This document shows, piece after piece, positions 53,707 through 64,000 of a DNA stretch of 64,000 nt. The notes beneath the pieces were generated by a model. It was not told the DNA's origin and made no database searches. It worked only from the letters and a program-made list of their open reading frames with translations. The first letter of the stretch is position 1, and each line of letters begins with the position of its first letter. Source of the DNA: Variovorax sp. CAN15 (lineage in GTDB: Bacteria > Pseudomonadota > Gammaproteobacteria > Burkholderiales > Burkholderiaceae_C); NCBI RefSeq assembly GCF_030462475.1, contig NZ_JASMRZ010000003.1, forward strand, positions 192,895-256,894, read 5' to 3'. Made by a program: the position numbers and the translations under genes.

Positions 53707-53744
53707 TTGTGAAAGAGTTTTCAAGATGAGTATCATTCTCATCT
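53707..53744 (+). promoter_or_regulatory. Fur-regulated promoter of the DUF3649-PepSY-DUF3325 operon
   Basis: TTGTGA (53707-53712), an 18-bp spacer and TATCAT (53731-53736) form a sigma70-type promoter. A 21-bp near-palindrome, AGATGAG-TATCATT-CTCATCT (53724-53744), covers the -10. Its ATGAGTATCATTCTCAT core matches the Fur-box pattern of alternating GATAAT-like hexamers, so the operon should be repressed by Fe2+-Fur. Confidence 0.8.
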
Positions 53745-53769
53745 TCTCGAATTTCTCTTCCCCTTCTCC

Positions 53770-53814
53770 ATGAACCTCCGTACGACCTCGCACGCCGTCC
53801 GGCGCGCGTCGTGA
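53770..53814 (+). CDS. Possible 14-codon leader peptide overlapping the DUF3649 start
   Basis: ATG 53770 opens a 14-codon frame (MNLRTTSHAVRRAS) whose TGA overlaps the GTG of the next gene (GTGA). The arrangement would allow translational coupling onto a weak GTG start. No Shine-Dalgarno is visible in front of it, so it is speculative. Confidence 0.3.
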   Translation: MNLRTTSHAVRRAS

Positions 53815-54119
53815 CCGCTGGCGTTCGTTACCGCCTCGGCGTTGCTTCGCGTGCGGTCGCCGCCATCGCCGGCGGCTACGGCGTCGCGGCGCTGTCATCC
53901 GTCGTGCTCGCGCTGTGCCTGCCCGCCATCTTCGGCATGGCCCGCAGCGAGGCCACGATGACCGGCCTGCTCGCGTCCTTCGCCATCTTCGCGCTCGCGG
54001 TGATGTGGGTCTTCGCCGCGCGTACCGCGTTGCGCGCTTGGTTGGGGCTTGCCGTGGTTGCGGTGGTGCTGGGGTCGCTCCTTCTGCTGCTCATGCGCGC
54101 GACTGGAGCGGCCGCATGA
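53811..54119 (+). CDS. DUF3649 membrane protein of an iron-uptake cassette
   Basis: The 102 residues have three hydrophobic helices (VAAIAGGYGVAALSSVVLALCLP, MTGLLASFAIFALAVMWVFAA, LGLAVVAVVLGSLLLLLM). The opening YRLGVASRAVAAIAGGY is typical of DUF3649. These proteins are found next to PepSY-TM and DUF3325 proteins with TonB-dependent siderophore receptors, probably in reductive release of iron or energisation. It starts at GTG 53811, and its stop overlaps the next ATG (ATGA). First gene behind the Fur box. Confidence 0.85.
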   Translation: MTAGVRYRLGVASRAVAAIAGGYGVAALSSVVLALCLPAIFGMARSEATMTGLLASFAIFALAVMWVFAARTALRAWLGLAVVAVVLGSLLLLLMRATGAAA

Positions 54120-55789
54120 AGGAAGGCTTCCGCCAGTCGATGGCTTGGCTTCATACCTGGTCAGGCCTGCTGGTCGGCTGGGTGCTGTTCATGGTGTTCG
54201 CGGCCGGGACGGCTTCGTATTTCAAGGACGAGATCACCTTCTGGATGAAGCCCGAACTGCACGCGGCAGCCGCACGCACGGAAGTTCCGCCGGTACAGGC
54301 GGCCGAAGGCGCGGTGGCCTACCTGCAGCAGCACGGCGCGGGCAGCCCGCGCTGGTTCATCAACCTGCCGACCGAGCGCCAGCCGTCGACCGACGTGCTG
54401 TATCTGGCTACTCCCGCCCAGGGCGGCGCGCCCGGCGACAAGCCGCGCCGCCGCTTCGACCGCGCCTCGCTCGACCCCGCCACCGGCGAGGCCCTCTCCG
54501 CGCCACGTGTCACGCGCGGCGGCGAGTTCTTCTACCGCCTGCACTTCGACCTGCACTACATGCCCGCGCTGTGGGCGCGCTGGATCGTCGGCTTCTGCGC
54601 GATGTTCATGCTGGTGGCGATCTTCAGCGGCATCGTCACGCACAAGCGCATCTTCAAGGACTTCTTCACCTTCCGGCCGAAGAAGGGCCAGCGCTCGTGG
54701 CTCGACGCGCACAACGTGACGGCGGTGCTCGCCCTGCCCTATCACCTCATGATCACGTACACGGGCCTCGTCACGCTGATGTTCATGTACATGCCCTGGA
54801 GTCCGCAGGTGGCCTACAAGGATCGCGGCGGCGAGCAGGCCTTCTTCTCCGAGGTGTTCCCCGGTGGCGGCCGCGACCAGGTCAAGGCCTCGGGCAACAG
54901 GGTGCCGCTGGCGCCCATCGCGCCGATGATGGCGCAGGCCTCCGCGCACTGGGACGGCGCCGCCGTGGGCCGCATCACCGTGCACCAGCCCAACGACGCC
55001 AACGCGGTCGTCGCGCTCACCCGCGCCGAAGGGCCGCAGCTCTCGTACGACAAGCCGTCGATGCTTTTCAACGGCACCACTGGCGCGCTGATCGGCGCCT
55101 ACGGCGACGTGCCCAAGCCCGCGGCGGAGACGCGCGGCGTGCTCTACGGCCTGCACATCGCGCGTTTCGGCGATCCGTTGCTGCGCGCGCTGTTCTTCCT
55201 TTCGGGGCTCGCGGGCTGCCTGATGGTGGCGACGGGGCTCCTGCTGTGGGCCGTGAAGGAGCGCCAGAAGTTCGCGAAGACGCTCAAGCAGGGCGGACGC
55301 ATCGGCTTCGGCCTGCGGCTCGTCGACGGCTTGAACCTCGGCGCCATCGCCGGCCTGCCCGTCGCGATGGCTTCCTTCTTCTGGGCCAACCGCCTGCTGC
55401 CGGTGGGCATGGCCGAGCGCGGCGAGGCGGAGATCCGCTGGTTCTTCATCGTCTGGGGCGCGGCCGCGGTGCTCGGCCTGCTGCGGCCCACGCTGCGCAT
55501 GTGGCAGGCGCAGCTCGCAGCGGGTGCGTTGCTCTTCGTCCTGCTGCCGGTGCTCAACGCCTTCACCGGCCTGGCGCCGTTGACCGTCAGCCTGCGCGCC
55601 GGACCGAGCGCGGTGGCAGGCTTCGATCTGGTCGTGATCGCGCTGGGCCTGGGGCTCGCGGGCGCGGTGTGGATCGTCGAGCGCAAGCGGCGCAAGTCGA
55701 TGGCTGCCAAGCGGCAGGCGGAGAAGAAGCCGCCGAGCTCGCCTCAACAGCCGTCGTCGACGCTCGCCCCGTCGGGCCAGGGCTCGTGA
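54116..55789 (+). CDS. PepSY-associated TM helix domain protein (iron-regulated inner-membrane reductase type)
   Basis: 557 residues. The first TM contains the family motif MAWLHTWSGLLVGWVLFMVFAAGTASYF with a His in the helix, a periplasmic PepSY-like region follows, and paired TMs start HFDLHYMP...WIVGFCAMFMLVAIFSGIVTHKRIFKDFF. Further TMs near ~235, ~375 and a C-terminal set of three complete it. The histidine pairs (LHTW, LHYM, THKR, YHLM) fit b-heme ligation as in FegB/PiuB-like siderophore-iron reductases. The stop overlaps the next start in GTGA. Confidence 0.88.
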   Translation: MKEGFRQSMAWLHTWSGLLVGWVLFMVFAAGTASYFKDEITFWMKPELHAAAARTEVPPVQAAEGAVAYLQQHGAGSPRWFINLPTERQPSTDVLYLATPAQGGAPGDKPRRRFDRASLDPATGEALSAPRVTRGGEFFYRLHFDLHYMPALWARWIVGFCAMFMLVAIFSGIVTHKRIFKDFFTFRPKKGQRSWLDAHNVTAVLALPYHLMITYTGLVTLMFMYMPWSPQVAYKDRGGEQAFFSEVFPGGGRDQVKASGNRVPLAPIAPMMAQASAHWDGAAVGRITVHQPNDANAVVALTRAEGPQLSYDKPSMLFNGTTGALIGAYGDVPKPAAETRGVLYGLHIARFGDPLLRALFFLSGLAGCLMVATGLLLWAVKERQKFAKTLKQGGRIGFGLRLVDGLNLGAIAGLPVAMASFFWANRLLPVGMAERGEAEIRWFFIVWGAAAVLGLLRPTLRMWQAQLAAGALLFVLLPVLNAFTGLAPLTVSLRAGPSAVAGFDLVVIALGLGLAGAVWIVERKRRKSMAAKRQAEKKPPSSPQQPSSTLAPSGQGS

Positions 55790-56169
55790 CGTCGATGGAT
55801 TCGTCCCTGCTCTCCCTCGTGTTCGCCGCTTCGCTCGCGGGTTTCTGCGCGCTGAGCCTCGCGATGGACCGCCACAGCGAAGACGTCTACGGCCGTGGCA
55901 GCACGCCCGGCCCCTGGCGGCGTTGGCTGCAGCTCGGCGGTGCGGTGCTGCTGTGCCTGTCGCTGTGCGCCAGCCTGCGCGCGGCGGGCAGTGCCGCCGG
56001 CTGGGTGCTCTGGCTGGGCGCGCTCACGGCTGCGGCGTTGTCCACGGTGGGGCTGCTCAGCTATGCGCCGCGCCGCTTTCACTGGATCGCATTCGCGGCC
56101 ACGGCTGTCGCGCTGTGCAGCCTGCTGATGAGTCTGCTGGCGTCGTCCTCCGCATCGGGCACGTCGTGA
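55786..56169 (+). CDS. DUF3325 membrane protein
   Basis: 127 residues and about four short TM helices (LLSLVFAASLAGFCALSLAM, LQLGGAVLLCLSLCASL, VLWLGALTAAALSTVGLLS, WIAFAATAVALCSLLMSLL). The CALSLAMDRHSEDVYG opening is the DUF3325 signature. Third gene of the iron-regulated cassette. I use GTG 55786 because it overlaps the upstream TGA just like the preceding gene pair; ATG 55795 is the alternative. Confidence 0.83.
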   Translation: MTSMDSSLLSLVFAASLAGFCALSLAMDRHSEDVYGRGSTPGPWRRWLQLGGAVLLCLSLCASLRAAGSAAGWVLWLGALTAAALSTVGLLSYAPRRFHWIAFAATAVALCSLLMSLLASSSASGTS

Positions 56170-56244
56170 CGATGACGGTGGCGGCGCGCAGCGCGCCTGC
56201 CTGCTCATTGCGTCTTCCGCCCTCGCCGGTGTCCCTGTGGGCCG

Positions 56245-57645
56245 TCAGGCCCGCATCAGCGCCTCGATCTCGTCCGCCTTCACCGGCACGCCGCGCGAAA
56301 TGAGCTCGCAGCCGGTGGCGGTGACGATCGCGTCGTCTTCGATGCGGATGCCGATGTTGTGGAACTGCTCGGGCACGCCGTCGGCGGGGCGCACGTAGAT
56401 GCCGGGCTCCAGCGTCAGCACCATGCCGGGGTGCAGGATGCGGCTGGGGCGGTTCTTGATGACTTCGTTCGACAGCGGGTCCTTGCGCTCGCTCACCTCG
56501 CCCACCTGGGTGGGCTCGACGTAGCTGCCGCAGTCGTGCACGTCCATGCCGAGCCAGTGGCCGGTACGGTGCATGTAGAACTGGAAGTAGGCACGCTTGT
56601 CGATCACGTCATCGACGCTGCCGACCTTGTTGGCGTCGAGCAGGCCGAAGTCGAGCATGCCCTGCGCCAGCACCCGCACGGCGGCGTCGTGCGGGTCGTT
56701 GAAGCGGTTGCCGGCCTTGGTGGCCGCTGCCGCCGCATCCTGGCTGGCGAGCACGAGGTCGTACAGCGCGCGCTGCGGGCCGCTGAACTTGCCGTCGGCC
56801 GGGAAGGTGCGGGTGATGTCGCTGGCGTAGCCGTCGAGCTCGCAGCCCGCGTCGATCAGCACCAGCTCGCCCTTGCGCACGGGTGCGGCGTCGGCGCGGT
56901 AGTGCAGCACGCAGGCGTTGGCGCCCGCCGCGACGATGGAGTAGTAGGCGGGGTACTGCGAGCCGCCGAGGCGGAATTCGTGCAGCAGCTCGGCGTCGAG
57001 GTGGTATTCGCGCGCATCCTTGCCCTCGCGCAGCATGCGGGCCGACAGCTGCATCGCGCGCACGTGCGCGCGGGCGCTGATCTGCGCGGCGCGGCGCATG
57101 ATGTCCTGCTCGTGCGCGTCCTTGACCAGCCGCATCTCGTCGAGCGGGCCGCACAGGTCGCGCTGCTCGTCGGGGCACAGCGCGCCGTAGCGCACGCGTG
57201 CGCGCACCGACTGCAGCCAGCCGTCGACGCGGCTTTCCAGGCCCTTGTGGATGGCGAAGGGAAACCACACGGTGGCGCGGTTCTCCAGCAGCTTGGGCAG
57301 CTTCGCGTCGAGTTCGGTGACGGGGAAGGCCTCGTCGACGCCGAGCGCCGCGGGCGCAGCGTCGGGGCCCAGGCGGTAGCCGTCCCAGATCTCGCGCTCG
57401 ATGTCCTTGGGCGCGCAGAAGAGCGTCGAGCGGCCGTCGCCCGCCAGCACCAGCCAGGCATTGGGCTCGGTGAAGCCGGTCAGGTAATAGAAGTAGCTGT
57501 CGTGGCGGTAGAGGAAGTCGGTGTCGCGGTTGCGCGGCCGCTCGGGCGCGGTCGGGATGATGGCGATGCCGTCCTTGCCCAGTTGCGAGGCGAGGCGCGC
57601 GCGGCGCTCGGCGTAGATCGTGGTGGCGATGTCTGCTGCGGTCAT
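56245..57645 (-). CDS. pepP: Xaa-Pro aminopeptidase (aminopeptidase P)
   Basis: Removes an N-terminal residue preceding proline. The 466-residue M24B enzyme has an N-terminal AMP_N domain (~10-140, RNRDTDFLYRHDSYFYYLTGF) and the pita-bread domain. The dinuclear metal ligands are in LIDAGCELDGYASDITRTFP (two Asp), HRTGHWLGMDVHD (His), LTLEPGIYV (Glu) and IRIEDDAIVT (Glu). It starts within the murU stop (ATGA) and is the last gene of the speD-murU-pepP operon. Confidence 0.95.
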   Translation of the reverse strand: MTAADIATTIYAERRARLASQLGKDGIAIIPTAPERPRNRDTDFLYRHDSYFYYLTGFTEPNAWLVLAGDGRSTLFCAPKDIEREIWDGYRLGPDAAPAALGVDEAFPVTELDAKLPKLLENRATVWFPFAIHKGLESRVDGWLQSVRARVRYGALCPDEQRDLCGPLDEMRLVKDAHEQDIMRRAAQISARAHVRAMQLSARMLREGKDAREYHLDAELLHEFRLGGSQYPAYYSIVAAGANACVLHYRADAAPVRKGELVLIDAGCELDGYASDITRTFPADGKFSGPQRALYDLVLASQDAAAAATKAGNRFNDPHDAAVRVLAQGMLDFGLLDANKVGSVDDVIDKRAYFQFYMHRTGHWLGMDVHDCGSYVEPTQVGEVSERKDPLSNEVIKNRPSRILHPGMVLTLEPGIYVRPADGVPEQFHNIGIRIEDDAIVTATGCELISRGVPVKADEIEALMRA

Positions 57646-58385
57646 CTTGTTGGCGTGTTCAGTTGGGCGAGCCGTTCGGGGGTTCCCACATCGGTCCAGG
57701 GGCCGGTGTAGAGCTCTGCGCTCACGAGTTCATTGTCCATCGCGGCGCGCAGGATCGGCGCCAATGGGGCCTTGCGGCCGGCCGGGTTGCCGCTCGGGAT
57801 GTCGCAGTAGGGCGGCGCGAAGAGCGCGGCGCGGTACAGGCCGATGGTCGAGAAGGTGTACTTCTCGGCCGCCGCGTTCAGCGCGAGGCCGTCCGCCGAG
57901 AGGCCGAAATCGCCCTTCGGGTTGTGCGCCGGGTTGGGCACCAGCCAGAGGTGCGCGAGCCTGCCGCTGGCCATGAAGCGGTCGACCCAGGCCTGCGTGA
58001 AGGTGAAGCCGGGCGCGAACACGTCGCCGGCGGCGACCCAGAACACGTCGCCCAGCAGGGGCAGCGCACGCACGATGCCGCCGGCCGTCTCCAGCGCGCC
58101 GCCGAAGTCGCGGCCTTCGTCGGAATATGAAATCGATAGCGCGGCAGGCCCGTCCAGCTTGGGATTCGCGCCGAAGCGTCCGGAAATCTGTGCACCCAGC
58201 CAGTCGGTGTTGACGACCAGCTCGGTGAAGCCGCCGGTGGCCAGCGCCTCCATCGGCCATTGCATCAGGGGCTTGCCGCGCACCTCCAGCAGGGGCTTGG
58301 GGCAGGAATCGGTCAGCGGCCGCATGCGCTCGCCGCGCCCGGCGGCCAGGATCATGGCCCGTACTGCGCTGCTGTTGCCGTTCAC
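57642..58385 (-). CDS. murU: N-acetylmuramate alpha-1-phosphate uridylyltransferase MurU-type nucleotidyltransferase
   Basis: A 247-residue GT-A-fold nucleotidyltransferase with MILAAGRGERMRPLTD, PKPLLEVRGKPLMQW and the metal Asp in VAAGDVFAP, ending WTDVGTPERL. MurU makes UDP-MurNAc from the AmgK product in the recycling pathway; the AmgK homologue here is 31 kb away. Other sugar-1-phosphate nucleotidyltransferases are alternatives, but length and motifs favour MurU. The GTG at 58385 overlaps the speD stop (GTGA) and is taken as start; ATG 58355 would shorten it by ten residues. Confidence 0.85.
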   Translation of the reverse strand: MNGNSSAVRAMILAAGRGERMRPLTDSCPKPLLEVRGKPLMQWPMEALATGGFTELVVNTDWLGAQISGRFGANPKLDGPAALSISYSDEGRDFGGALETAGGIVRALPLLGDVFWVAAGDVFAPGFTFTQAWVDRFMASGRLAHLWLVPNPAHNPKGDFGLSADGLALNAAAEKYTFSTIGLYRAALFAPPYCDIPSGNPAGRKAPLAPILRAAMDNELVSAELYTGPWTDVGTPERLAQLNTPTR

Positions 58386-58762
58386 GCCGCGATCCGCCCG
58401 CGCTGAAGCTCGTTGCGCTCGCTGTGCCGGGGCTGGAACACCGACACCAGGCACTCCATCAGCGCATGCGCCTTGGCAGAGTGGTCGCCGCTGAAGTTGC
58501 AGACGTACACGTCCAGGGTCACGCCGCGCTGCTCGGGCCAGGTGTGGATGCAAAGATGCGATTCGGCCAGCAGCACCGTGGCCGTGACCCCGCCCGGGCC
58601 CTGCGGCGTGGCCGGAAAACCATGGATCAGCTTGCCCACCGCCTGCAGCCCGGCGGCCGCCACCGCCTTGAGGCAGACGGCCCCCAGCGCGTCGCGGTCG
58701 GTGAGCCATTGGAGGCCGCATTGGCAGTCGTGGAGGTCGGCGGTGAGGTGCAGGCCGTGCAT
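58382..58762 (-). CDS. speD: S-adenosylmethionine decarboxylase proenzyme, SpeD/SpeH class 1B
   Basis: A pyruvoyl enzyme giving decarboxylated SAM, the aminopropyl donor for spermidine. The 126 residues are full length for the short prokaryotic class. The self-cleavage site is in LLAESHLCIHTWPE (Glu67/Ser68, Ser becoming pyruvoyl), with the catalytic-type His in HTWPE and a Cys in VYVCNFSGDHSAKA. No ordinary speE is beside it; the only aminopropyltransferase-like gene in the window is the membrane form at 38327. It heads the minus-strand operon and is divergent from tkt. Confidence 0.92.
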   Translation of the reverse strand: MHGLHLTADLHDCQCGLQWLTDRDALGAVCLKAVAAAGLQAVGKLIHGFPATPQGPGGVTATVLLAESHLCIHTWPEQRGVTLDVYVCNFSGDHSAKAHALMECLVSVFQPRHSERNELQRGRIAA

Positions 58763-58857
58763 GGGTGGCAACTCTAGCAGTCCGTCTGGCGGGCCAGGCG
58801 CACAGGAACATCGGAAGGGTGTTCGGGCCGTATCGGGAGCGTCCGGGGCTCGCCCGG

Positions 58858-58863
58858 TAAAAT
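58858..58863 (+). promoter_or_regulatory. Candidate -10 box of tkt
   Basis: TAAAAT in the context CCCGGTAAAATCGCGGG, 52 bp before the tkt ATG; a good -35 is not evident. The same core (CCCGTAAAATCC) lies before kdsD at 6116-6121. Confidence 0.4.
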
Positions 58864-58915
58864 CGCGGGTTCTCCCCACCCCAACCCTCCTTTTCCCTCC
58901 GAAAGCCCACCGCAC

Positions 58916-62029
<3,114 letters not shown>

Positions 62030-62056
62030 GCAGCAAGCCTTCTTCGACGCTTCAAT

Positions 62057-62087
62057 GAAAAACGCGCCTTCGGGCGCGTTTTTTTAT
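62057..62087 (+). terminator. Intrinsic terminator after gap
   Basis: AAAAACGCGCC-TTCG-GGCGCGTTTTTTT, 28 bp after the stop. The A-run on the upstream side makes it usable by the convergent lipoprotein gene as well. Confidence 0.9.
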
Positions 62088-62104
62088 TGGGCTTTTGCTC
62101 GCTG

Positions 62105-62692
62105 CTATCGCAGCCTCTCGTTCCTGCGAACCTCGCTGCTCAGCTGCGAAGTCAGCCGCGTCGCGGCCCTTCTTGCTGCCAGCCCGAAGTCGCCCTTGAA
62201 CTCCCCGAACTCGGCCGTGCCGTTACCCACGGCACGCACGCGCGCGACTTCGGCACCATTGGCATCGGTCACCACGCACGAAACCTCGGCCGTGAAGGAG
62301 GTCGGCGGCCAGCTGATCCACGACGACGAGCTCGAATCGGTCTTGATGCGCGGCGAGAACACCAGCGATACGCCCGCCGCCTCGTTGGCCTTCGCGTCGC
62401 CGGCGGTGCGCAGCACGACCACGTCGCGGTACACGGCACGCAGCGCATCGCGGATCGACTTCTCGAGGTCGCGGTACGGGTAGTAGCTCACGCGGTCGCC
62501 GCTGCCGCCGGGGGTGACCACTTCGAGGTCGCGGTCCGCGTCGGTCATCACGTAGGCGACCTTCTTTTGAATCAGGTGCGCCTGCGAACGCTGCGGCGCG
62601 GTCTCGGTGATCATGGTGATCGGGTGCACGCAGCCGGCGAGCAGCAGCAGTGCCGACAGCGCCATGGTCAGCGGTAAAGAAAAGAACTGCAT
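62105..62692 (-). CDS. Putative lipoprotein, uncharacterised
   Basis: 195 residues with a lipoprotein signal (MQFFSLPLTMALSALLLLAGC, lipobox LAGC, residues ~16-21). A ~175-residue mixed alpha/beta domain follows (AYVMTDADRDLEVVTPGGSGDRVSYYPYRDLEKSIRDAL; SCVVTDANGAEVARVRAVGNGTAEF). The family is not recognised by me; the layout resembles small YajG-like envelope lipoproteins. GGAGGCG precedes ATG 62692. It lies 25 bp after a second lipoprotein gene on the same strand, probably one operon. Confidence 0.75.
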   Translation of the reverse strand: MQFFSLPLTMALSALLLLAGCVHPITMITETAPQRSQAHLIQKKVAYVMTDADRDLEVVTPGGSGDRVSYYPYRDLEKSIRDALRAVYRDVVVLRTAGDAKANEAAGVSLVFSPRIKTDSSSSSWISWPPTSFTAEVSCVVTDANGAEVARVRAVGNGTAEFGEFKGDFGLAARRAATRLTSQLSSEVRRNERLR

Positions 62693-62717
62693 CGAAGCGC
62701 CTCCTGATCTCCGGGGA

Positions 62718-63311
62718 TCAACGGCCGATGGCGGCCACGAACTGCGGATCGGCATACACCTGCCGCAGCAAGGCACGCACGAGGCGCGGGTACGCGGCCT
62801 GCCCGGCAGGCACGGCGACGATGCTCGCGTAGCTCGAATCGAAAGCGGTCTCGGCGCGGTAGGTCTTGCGCAGGCGCTGCGTGGCGTCGCGCGTGACGGT
62901 GATCTCCACCTCCATGCGGCCGGTGCCGTTGATCACGCCGAGGTCGATCTCGTTGACCAGCACGCGCGCCGCGATGCGCGTGGGCGCCTTCGGGTCGTAG
63001 ACGGAGATCTCGCCGAGGTCGCGCATCATCGCGTCCTGCAGGTACTGCGCGAAGCTGCCGCTGGGCGACAGCAGTCGGGCGCTGCGCAGGCGCACGGTGT
63101 TGACCTTGTCCTCGGCACCGGTGGGCTGCGCCCTCGCGAGGGCCACCGGGCCGGGCCGCGTGGCCTCCAGCTTGTCGAGGGTCTCGTAGTCGGCCGCGTA
63201 GGGCGGCGCGAGCAATGGCGCGCAGCCGGTGGCCAGAACGGCGGCTGCCAGCGCGCCGGGCAAGAAGAGGCTGCGCAAACGCCAGCCCTGCTGCGAACTA
63301 AAGATCGCCAT
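62718..63311 (-). CDS. Putative lipoprotein, uncharacterised
   Basis: 197 residues. A basic N-terminus and hydrophobic LFLPGALAAAVLATGC with lipobox ATGC (~residues 16-30) are followed by a domain that includes VNTVRLRSARLLSPSGSFAQYLQDAMMRDL and INGTGRMEVEITVTRD. The pattern (edge strands, then FAQYLQDAMMRDLGEI) is like LptE/PqiC-type accessory lipoproteins, but this is not a firm match. Paired with the next lipoprotein gene, with which it probably forms an outer-membrane-associated module. Confidence 0.75.
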   Translation of the reverse strand: MAIFSSQQGWRLRSLFLPGALAAAVLATGCAPLLAPPYAADYETLDKLEATRPGPVALARAQPTGAEDKVNTVRLRSARLLSPSGSFAQYLQDAMMRDLGEISVYDPKAPTRIAARVLVNEIDLGVINGTGRMEVEITVTRDATQRLRKTYRAETAFDSSYASIVAVPAGQAAYPRLVRALLRQVYADPQFVAAIGR

Positions 63312-63486
63312 CCCTTCGGTCCCCTCTCAGCATCTTCACGAGGCCCGCGATGCATGCATGGTGCATCGGTGGCGCGTGCTCCCGGCGCGAAGGTAGCACG
63401 CATCGCACGGCGTGCGAATGCGTGATGCCGCGAAACCTAAAGGTACGGAGAGGGACGAAGTGGTGCGAAGGCGAACCTCAGGCTGC

Positions 63487-63795
63487 TCAGACCGGCTCGA
63501 GCACGTGGATCAGCTTGCCCGCGGTGAGCTCCTTGGTCTTCTCGCTGTGGGCCTTCATGTGCGGCGCGACCGCGTGCGCCTGCAGGTGCGCCAGCGTTTC
63601 CCACTTCTCGATCACGACGAAGGTGTCGGGGCCGAAGCTGGCCTTCGACGCCGGGATGCCCTGCGCATCGACCGTGGCGCCGTACTCGATGCAGCCTGCT
63701 TCGGCCAGCACGGCCGCACGGTTCTCCGCGAAGGCTTCGAGCAGTTTGGCGCGCTGGCCCGGCTTGGCGGTGATGACGGCGACGACGTGGATCAT
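63487..63795 (-). CDS. Antibiotic biosynthesis monooxygenase (ABM/YgiN-like) family protein
   Basis: A 102-residue dimeric ferredoxin-like ABM fold: MIHVVAVITAKPGQRAKLLEAF, then AGCIEYGATVD and FVVIEKWETLAHLQAHAVAPHMKAH. Members include quinol monooxygenase YgiN and cofactor-free oxygenases; the substrate here is unknown. The isolated gene lies between the lipoprotein pair and the partial gene at the window end. Confidence 0.9.
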   Translation of the reverse strand: MIHVVAVITAKPGQRAKLLEAFAENRAAVLAEAGCIEYGATVDAQGIPASKASFGPDTFVVIEKWETLAHLQAHAVAPHMKAHSEKTKELTAGKLIHVLEPV

Positions 63796-63917
63796 TGAAA
63801 GAGTCTCCGGTTGGGTGTGGTTGGTGAATCGGGTGCGACGGTCGAATCTAAGAGATTTGGCGCGGGCATGCAGGTCAGGTCCGCGACAACGCCGGCCTTG
63901 TCCCTATCATCGCCCGC

Positions 63918-64000
63918 ATGTTCTTTCCCCTGCCCCGCACGGCCACGGCGCCCTTCTGCCCTTCCGAAGTCAAGGGCAGCGTGGCCGTCCCGCAGGAGCT
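63918..64000 (+). CDS. N-terminal fragment of an unidentified gene (cut by window end)
   Basis: ATG 63918 opens a frame (MFFPLPRTATAPFCPSEVKG...) that is still open at the last base. Only 27 codons are seen. The CPSEVKGSV opening faintly recalls N-termini of Nramp-type divalent-metal transporters in this family, which would be interesting next to the Mn riboswitch theme, but I cannot support that from so short a piece. Confidence 0.5.
   Translation, partial: MFFPLPRTATAPFCPSEVKGSVAVPQE

Overview
The window is a stretch of ordinary chromosome from a high-GC betaproteobacterium of the family Comamonadaceae, most likely Variovorax. This is an inference. It rests on the GC-rich codon use, the very dense ATGA/GTGA-overlapped operons, the metX-metW pair, the lptD-surA-rsmA order without pdxA, the AmgK/MurU peptidoglycan-recycling genes, and the DUF3649/PepSY/DUF3325 iron cassette. 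I see no prophage, insertion sequence, tRNA, rRNA or CRISPR array.

1-15 kb: the end of yidC and mnmE (trmE), then a cNMP-binding protein and a zinc-ribbon membrane protein. A KefB/C-type antiporter lies divergent to kdsD-kdsC-lptC-SDR (Kdo supply and LPS export). A Gly-rich RRM protein follows on the minus strand, then a manganese (yybP-ykoY) riboswitch in front of a UPF0016/GDT1-type manganese exporter. metX-metW, a YigZ/IMPACT protein, a voltage-gated-type K+ channel and a bactofilin complete the region.

15-35 kb: a DUF72 protein, an M20 peptidase translationally coupled to an alpha/beta hydrolase, a DUF4132 protein coupled to an MFS transporter, a YidB-like protein, a secreted M20 peptidase, and rsmE. 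amgK is divergent from lptD-surA-rsmA. A compact operon between two terminators encodes a secreted T1/barnase-type ribonuclease, a barstar-type inhibitor and a small unknown ORF. It is followed by the large NADP-malic enzyme maeB.

35-44 kb: a run of eight same-strand genes, most of unknown function: SPFH-SHOCT, zinc-ribbon DUF4178, DUF350, a membrane-embedded polyamine-aminopropyltransferase-like enzyme, a Tat-type FAD lipoprotein, a saccharopine-dehydrogenase-like protein, DoxX-like and DUF2269. This is my main candidate for an undescribed membrane-associated system. A SpeD-type AdoMet decarboxylase that could supply its aminopropyl donor is encoded 20 kb away.

44-56 kb: a giant thioester-containing bacterial alpha-2-macroglobulin followed by its usual partner, PBP1C. 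The pbpC start region is built from an inverted pair of dispersed repeats. Then comes a secreted esterase-like phytase-family protein and a Fur-box-controlled DUF3649-PepSY-DUF3325 operon.

56-64 kb: the overlapped minus-strand operon speD-murU-pepP, divergent tkt-gap (central carbon metabolism), two tandem lipoproteins, an ABM-type monooxygenase, and the first codons of a further gene at the window edge.

Three kinds of dispersed palindromic repeat (called A, B and C here) sit between genes. Several abut start codons (metX leader, DUF4178, FAD protein, aminopropyltransferase, pbpC).
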